In this document: piece by piece, positions 61,191-64,000 of the stretch
Position numbering within the stretch: the first letter of the stretch is position 1
How the letters are laid out: every line of letters starts with the position of its first letter
DNA from: JAYSYM01 sp964543475
GTDB lineage: Bacteria; Bdellovibrionota; Bdellovibrionia; Bdellovibrionales; JAMPXM01
Direction of reading: 5' to 3'
Assembly (NCBI GenBank): GCA_964543475.1
Contig: CAZIYJ010000011.1
Location: 35,528 to 99,527, forward strand
Length of the DNA stretch: 64,000 bases
Made by a program: the position numbers and the translations under genes
Notes under the pieces: model-generated
Database searches by the model: none
Seen by the model: only the letters and a program-made list of their open reading frames with translations
Told to the model about the DNA's origin: nothing

Positions 61191-61267
61191 TGGTAGCGAG
61201 GGAGGGACTTGAACCCCCGACACGCGGATTATGATTCCGCTGCTCTAACCAGCTGAGCTACCCCGCC
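61191..61267 (-). tRNA. tRNA with CAT anticodon (Met elongator, or Ile2)
   Basis: 77 nt on the minus strand with encoded CCA. Cloverleaf: acceptor GGCGGGG / CCTCGCT (two G-U pairs), D-arm GCTC...GAGC, anticodon arm GCGGA-ATCATAA-TCCGC (CAT), T-arm GGGGG-TTCAAGT-CCCTC, discriminator A. Because CAT can be either elongator Met or lysidine-modified Ile, the type is not fixed; elongator Met is more likely from the body sequence. Confidence 0.9.
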
Positions 61268-61400
61268 ACTTACCTAACTATAAACGAAGGGGCAATGTAC
61301 TCGCCCTGAGAGCGCCAAGTCAACTATCCCCTGACATAACCAGTTGACTTAAAAAGCCTCAACCGATGCAATAAAACCCACTCATATTGGGGGGATAGAC

Positions 61401-62858
61401 ATGCTCAAAAAACTAATCGCTTTGCCTTTGTTCTGTGCGGTATTGGCGGCCTGCGGTTCAAATACCAATAGCCCGCAGCCATCGACCGACCCATCACAAA
61501 ATGAATCTGGGGACACTCAAGGCTCTCTCTCGGCAATCATCGTTACCGATGCCTCAGGCAGCCCGGTTGCTGGAGCCTCAGTTATGATTGGAACTGCTCC
61601 CAACCAACCATTTGCTAATAACGTAGTTACGACTGACAAAGCCGGAAGCTTTAAGCCGATGCGCGATTGGAATGTGGCTCTGCCAGTGACCATTTCAGCG
61701 CAAGGATTTGTTCGTACTACTTATATGTCACAACTCCCGCTACAAAAATATTTCGTTGTTCGAGCGAAAGCGCCGGCAGTTAAACCTGAGCTTAACGGAA
61801 TCACAACGGGCTTCGGAACGCTCGTAAAAGATGGATTCGTTGATGTGGGTATTGTTATCCCAGCACTCACAAGAGCCGACTTAGCGAATTTTCAGGCATC
61901 GACACTTTTGTCTCCTGAAAATGATGTGATCAAAGCGGCAGGCCAGACCGCCTACCTCCCGAGTAACATCACTCTGCCTGAACAATCTGAATCGATGATC
62001 ATCACGGTGAAGTTAAATAAACCGACCTATCGGATGTATTTTGATCGTCGAGCGAACTACAAAATGGTTTCTGCTCACGTAAAATTTCCGTTCAAAAAAG
62101 TTATACAAGAATCTCAGAGCGGAAATGCTGGAATTGAATTAGTAAATTACTTTACTTTCCTTGAGGCTGGAATAACAAACACAGTCATTGCTACCGACAA
62201 GCAAACTGTGAATTTGCCTGTGAACCAACTTAAATTTGATTCTTCAGTCACGGCGCTTGCTCCAGTAGTCACCAAGACGCAATCTGTTCTCGCGGTCGCG
62301 CTCGTAAAGGACGGAACTCAGCTGTACCCTACTGACATTAAGAACTTAGCCAGCAAAGAATCGAGAAAATTGAGCTTCCCGATGAACTCTAGCGGGCATT
62401 TATTAGGAGTCTTGAGCGAAGCTCCTAAGAACCGTACCGGCGCCGCGACAGATTTTATGAGCGTGAATTTGAAAGATGCGAGCGATGCTGACGCATTTGA
62501 TTTTTTACCACTTGTTGCTGCTCCAAAGTTTATAAAAGGCGCCTTGATCTTACGTCCACCGACAGTCCCATCAACATTAAACGGTGTCGCAACAACGGCC
62601 ACACTGTCGACAGTTGAAATTAAGACTGTGGGCAAGAACTCCTACGAAGTAAAAACCCCTGAATGGGATGTCTATGCACCTACGTGGGCGACTGAAATTG
62701 TTTTGCCAACACTACCGGCCACTCGTGAAACGCTAGCGCCCCAAAAGCGCTGGGAAACTGTTTTCATGGGGGCACCATTAACTTCGGCACCTACCGCTCT
62801 TGGTCCAGAGCTGATGAATTCAGTCACGCACTTGACTCGCTCTGCGGTCGATCTCTAA
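61401..62858 (+). CDS. Lipoprotein with carboxypeptidase-regulatory-like domain
   Basis: 485 residues. Lipobox VLAACG near residue 18. An N-terminal Ser/Thr/Asp-rich linker leads to a regulatory-like beta-sandwich (IIVTDASGSPVAGASVMIG ... VTTDKAGSF). The large remainder is strand-rich with no motif I know. Likely outer-membrane surface lipoprotein. Followed 9 bases later by a second lipoprotein gene in the same operon. Confidence 0.8.
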   Translation: MLKKLIALPLFCAVLAACGSNTNSPQPSTDPSQNESGDTQGSLSAIIVTDASGSPVAGASVMIGTAPNQPFANNVVTTDKAGSFKPMRDWNVALPVTISAQGFVRTTYMSQLPLQKYFVVRAKAPAVKPELNGITTGFGTLVKDGFVDVGIVIPALTRADLANFQASTLLSPENDVIKAAGQTAYLPSNITLPEQSESMIITVKLNKPTYRMYFDRRANYKMVSAHVKFPFKKVIQESQSGNAGIELVNYFTFLEAGITNTVIATDKQTVNLPVNQLKFDSSVTALAPVVTKTQSVLAVALVKDGTQLYPTDIKNLASKESRKLSFPMNSSGHLLGVLSEAPKNRTGAATDFMSVNLKDASDADAFDFLPLVAAPKFIKGALILRPPTVPSTLNGVATTATLSTVEIKTVGKNSYEVKTPEWDVYAPTWATEIVLPTLPATRETLAPQKRWETVFMGAPLTSAPTALGPELMNSVTHLTRSAVDL

Positions 62859-62867
62859 TCTCAGAGA

Positions 62868-63353
62868 ATGAGATTTTTACTTGTTCTATTTTTAGCTGCA
62901 GGTCTAACGGGGTGCTCGCACTCCGAGAAAAAAGTTGAAGCCGGAGTACCGACTCCGGTTGAAGATGTGTTTTATGCAGAGGCCGAAGCCGTTGACCGCG
63001 CGATAAGCCAAGTCATGGTGAAATACCCTCAGAAAGTCGCCAACTTAGAGGCCGGAGTTCTAGAAACAGATTACATTAAAGGTGATGCTCGTTTTCAGCC
63101 ACCACATAAAACTGTGACGTATGGTTCAGGCTATCGATACAGAATTCTTATTCGCACTGTAAAGGGAAAAACTAACGGCAAGCCCGCAATTAAAGTGCAG
63201 GTGCTAAAGAAAGTTGAGCAACAGCGAGACTTCTTTGCTGATCCCGAAAATTTGAAGAGTGACCTATTAGAAGAAAAAGCGATCTTGTATCGAATCGGTC
63301 GCGAAATCAAAATTGATAAGGCGCTCAATCGCTTAAGTCAGAGCTCGAGCTAG
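62868..63353 (+). CDS. Lipoprotein, 161 aa
   Basis: Lipobox GLTGCS near residue 16. The mature domain (YAEAEAVDRAISQVM, TVTYGSGYRYRILIRTVKG) suggests a small alpha/beta fold resembling LptE/BamC-like accessory lipoproteins, but I cannot place it. It follows the 61401 lipoprotein in the same operon and overlaps the convergent HEAT gene by 4 bases. Confidence 0.8.
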   Translation: MRFLLVLFLAAGLTGCSHSEKKVEAGVPTPVEDVFYAEAEAVDRAISQVMVKYPQKVANLEAGVLETDYIKGDARFQPPHKTVTYGSGYRYRILIRTVKGKTNGKPAIKVQVLKKVEQQRDFFADPENLKSDLLEEKAILYRIGREIKIDKALNRLSQSSS

Positions 63354-64000
63354 ACCCGCTCTCTCCACCATTGCTGCCAGTAAGCTCTTTTGAATTTTAC
63401 AGGCTCTCGATCACTACCAAGTTGCTGACCAGTACGAAGCTCAAGAGCTTTGATTGCAGCTTCTTGTACTCCCTCATCACGATCTTCTAGCAGATCAATG
63501 AATTGTCTCTGCGACTCGCTCTTATCAAGCTGCGCAAGCGCAGTCGTGATTTGCTTTCGGATCCATAGACTTTGATTGCCGCGAAAATTTTCTTTCGAGT
63601 TTAGCTTCTTCCATAATACTGCGGTTGCCGAACGATCTTCCAAGCGCGCGAGTGTTTCAACTGCAGCCGATCGAACAACCAAAGCTTTATCGTCCAAAAA
63701 TTTTTTCGCCCAAACTTTTGCTTCATTGCGATCGATTGATTCAAGCGCCACCAACGCAGCATTTCGAACAAACCATTCTTTAGCGACCAATGCTTTTTGG
63801 ATTTGCGGCCTAAGTGATTTACCGCCAACAAGACCCGCAGATGTAATTGCTTTCCAGCGAAGGTCCATCGATGCAGATTGATCGAACATCAATGTCACTA
63901 GAGCTGCTTCGCCTTTTGAGCCTTGGGCTTTGAGTGCAGACGCCCTGTTTTCGACAGGGAGAAGTAGTGCCTCTTTTACGCTTAGGTATCTATTTGATGC
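63350..64000 (-). CDS. HEAT-repeat protein, N-terminus cut by window edge
   Basis: The frame is open to the right edge, so the gene begins outside. At least five HEAT-like repeats are visible, for example MDLRWKAITSAG, WFVRNAALVALESID, ALVVRSAAVETLARLED and EGVQEAAIKALELR. Such proteins are scaffolds or act with phycobilisome-lyase-like PBS repeats. C-terminus WQQWWRERV. Length and start unknown. Confidence 0.75.
   Translation of the reverse strand, partial: ASNRYLSVKEALLLPVENRASALKAQGSKGEAALVTLMFDQSASMDLRWKAITSAGLVGGKSLRPQIQKALVAKEWFVRNAALVALESIDRNEAKVWAKKFLDDKALVVRSAAVETLARLEDRSATAVLWKKLNSKENFRGNQSLWIRKQITTALAQLDKSESQRQFIDLLEDRDEGVQEAAIKALELRTGQQLGSDREPVKFKRAYWQQWWRERV

Overview
The window reads as chromosomal DNA of a Gram-negative bacterium, most likely of the Bdellovibrionota / former Deltaproteobacteria (inference from gene style, not a placement). 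The cell has an outer membrane (TamA/TamB pair, many lipoproteins) and a large exported repertoire (trypsin-like protease, HNH nuclease, DUF4360, DUF1996, transglutaminase-like protein, c-type cytochrome lipoprotein). It has an oxidative TCA branch, haem synthesis from glutamyl-tRNA, and c-di-GMP and blue-light receptor domains. Genes are tightly packed, with many 4-base ATGA/GTGA start-stop overlaps. No phage, integrase, CRISPR array or rRNA is visible; the only mobile-type gene is one Y1/RAYT-like transposase (936-1514).

Layout. 1-5832: end of an MFS exporter coupled to a VOC protein, the transposase, an orphan gene, two small convergent membrane proteins, an exported trypsin-like protease and a DUF4360 protein. 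5927-16214 (minus): a compact haem operon hemA - hemC/hemD fusion - hemL - histidine kinase - response regulator - hemE - hemN - hemY - hemH, preceded by a PilZ gene. It makes protoporphyrin from glutamyl-tRNA and inserts iron; hemB is not in the window. 16243-20213: an exported unknown, a double-PspC protein coupled to a squalene-synthase-like enzyme, a Tat-exported HiPIP and a lipoprotein. 20210-25758 (minus): lpdA, sucB, sucA (2-oxoglutarate dehydrogenase complex). 25843-31446 (minus): tamB, tamA and a phospholipase D in overlapping order. 31517-36076: a class IV aminotransferase, uppP, a DCC thiol oxidoreductase, clpP and a GAF histidine kinase.

36211-47920: exported unknowns, two coupled small membrane proteins, an HNH nuclease, a phosphoribosyltransferase-hydrolase fusion divergent from a hemerythrin, a desaturase, PPIase and HIT genes, a transglutaminase-like exported protein, a PIG-L deacetylase divergent from a NagB-like gene, small exported proteins and a PAS protein. 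48032-56251: a BLUF photoreceptor abutting a dCMP-deaminase-like gene, several small genes, then tesA-ybbA-ybbP. 56336-64000: a Cys-rich protein of nine 16-residue repeats, htpX, terC and a LysR regulator, a two-haem lipoprotein, a four-helix-bundle protein, a tRNA with CAT anticodon, two lipoproteins and the edge of a HEAT-repeat gene.

Most notable: the haem operon with an embedded two-component system, a HemC-HemD fusion and a very short HemA; the perfectly regular Cys-repeat protein behind a sigma-54-like element; several sigma-54-like elements before exported-protein genes; the BLUF/deaminase pair; and two divergent genes whose leaders each carry a tandem duplication covering the ribosome binding site.
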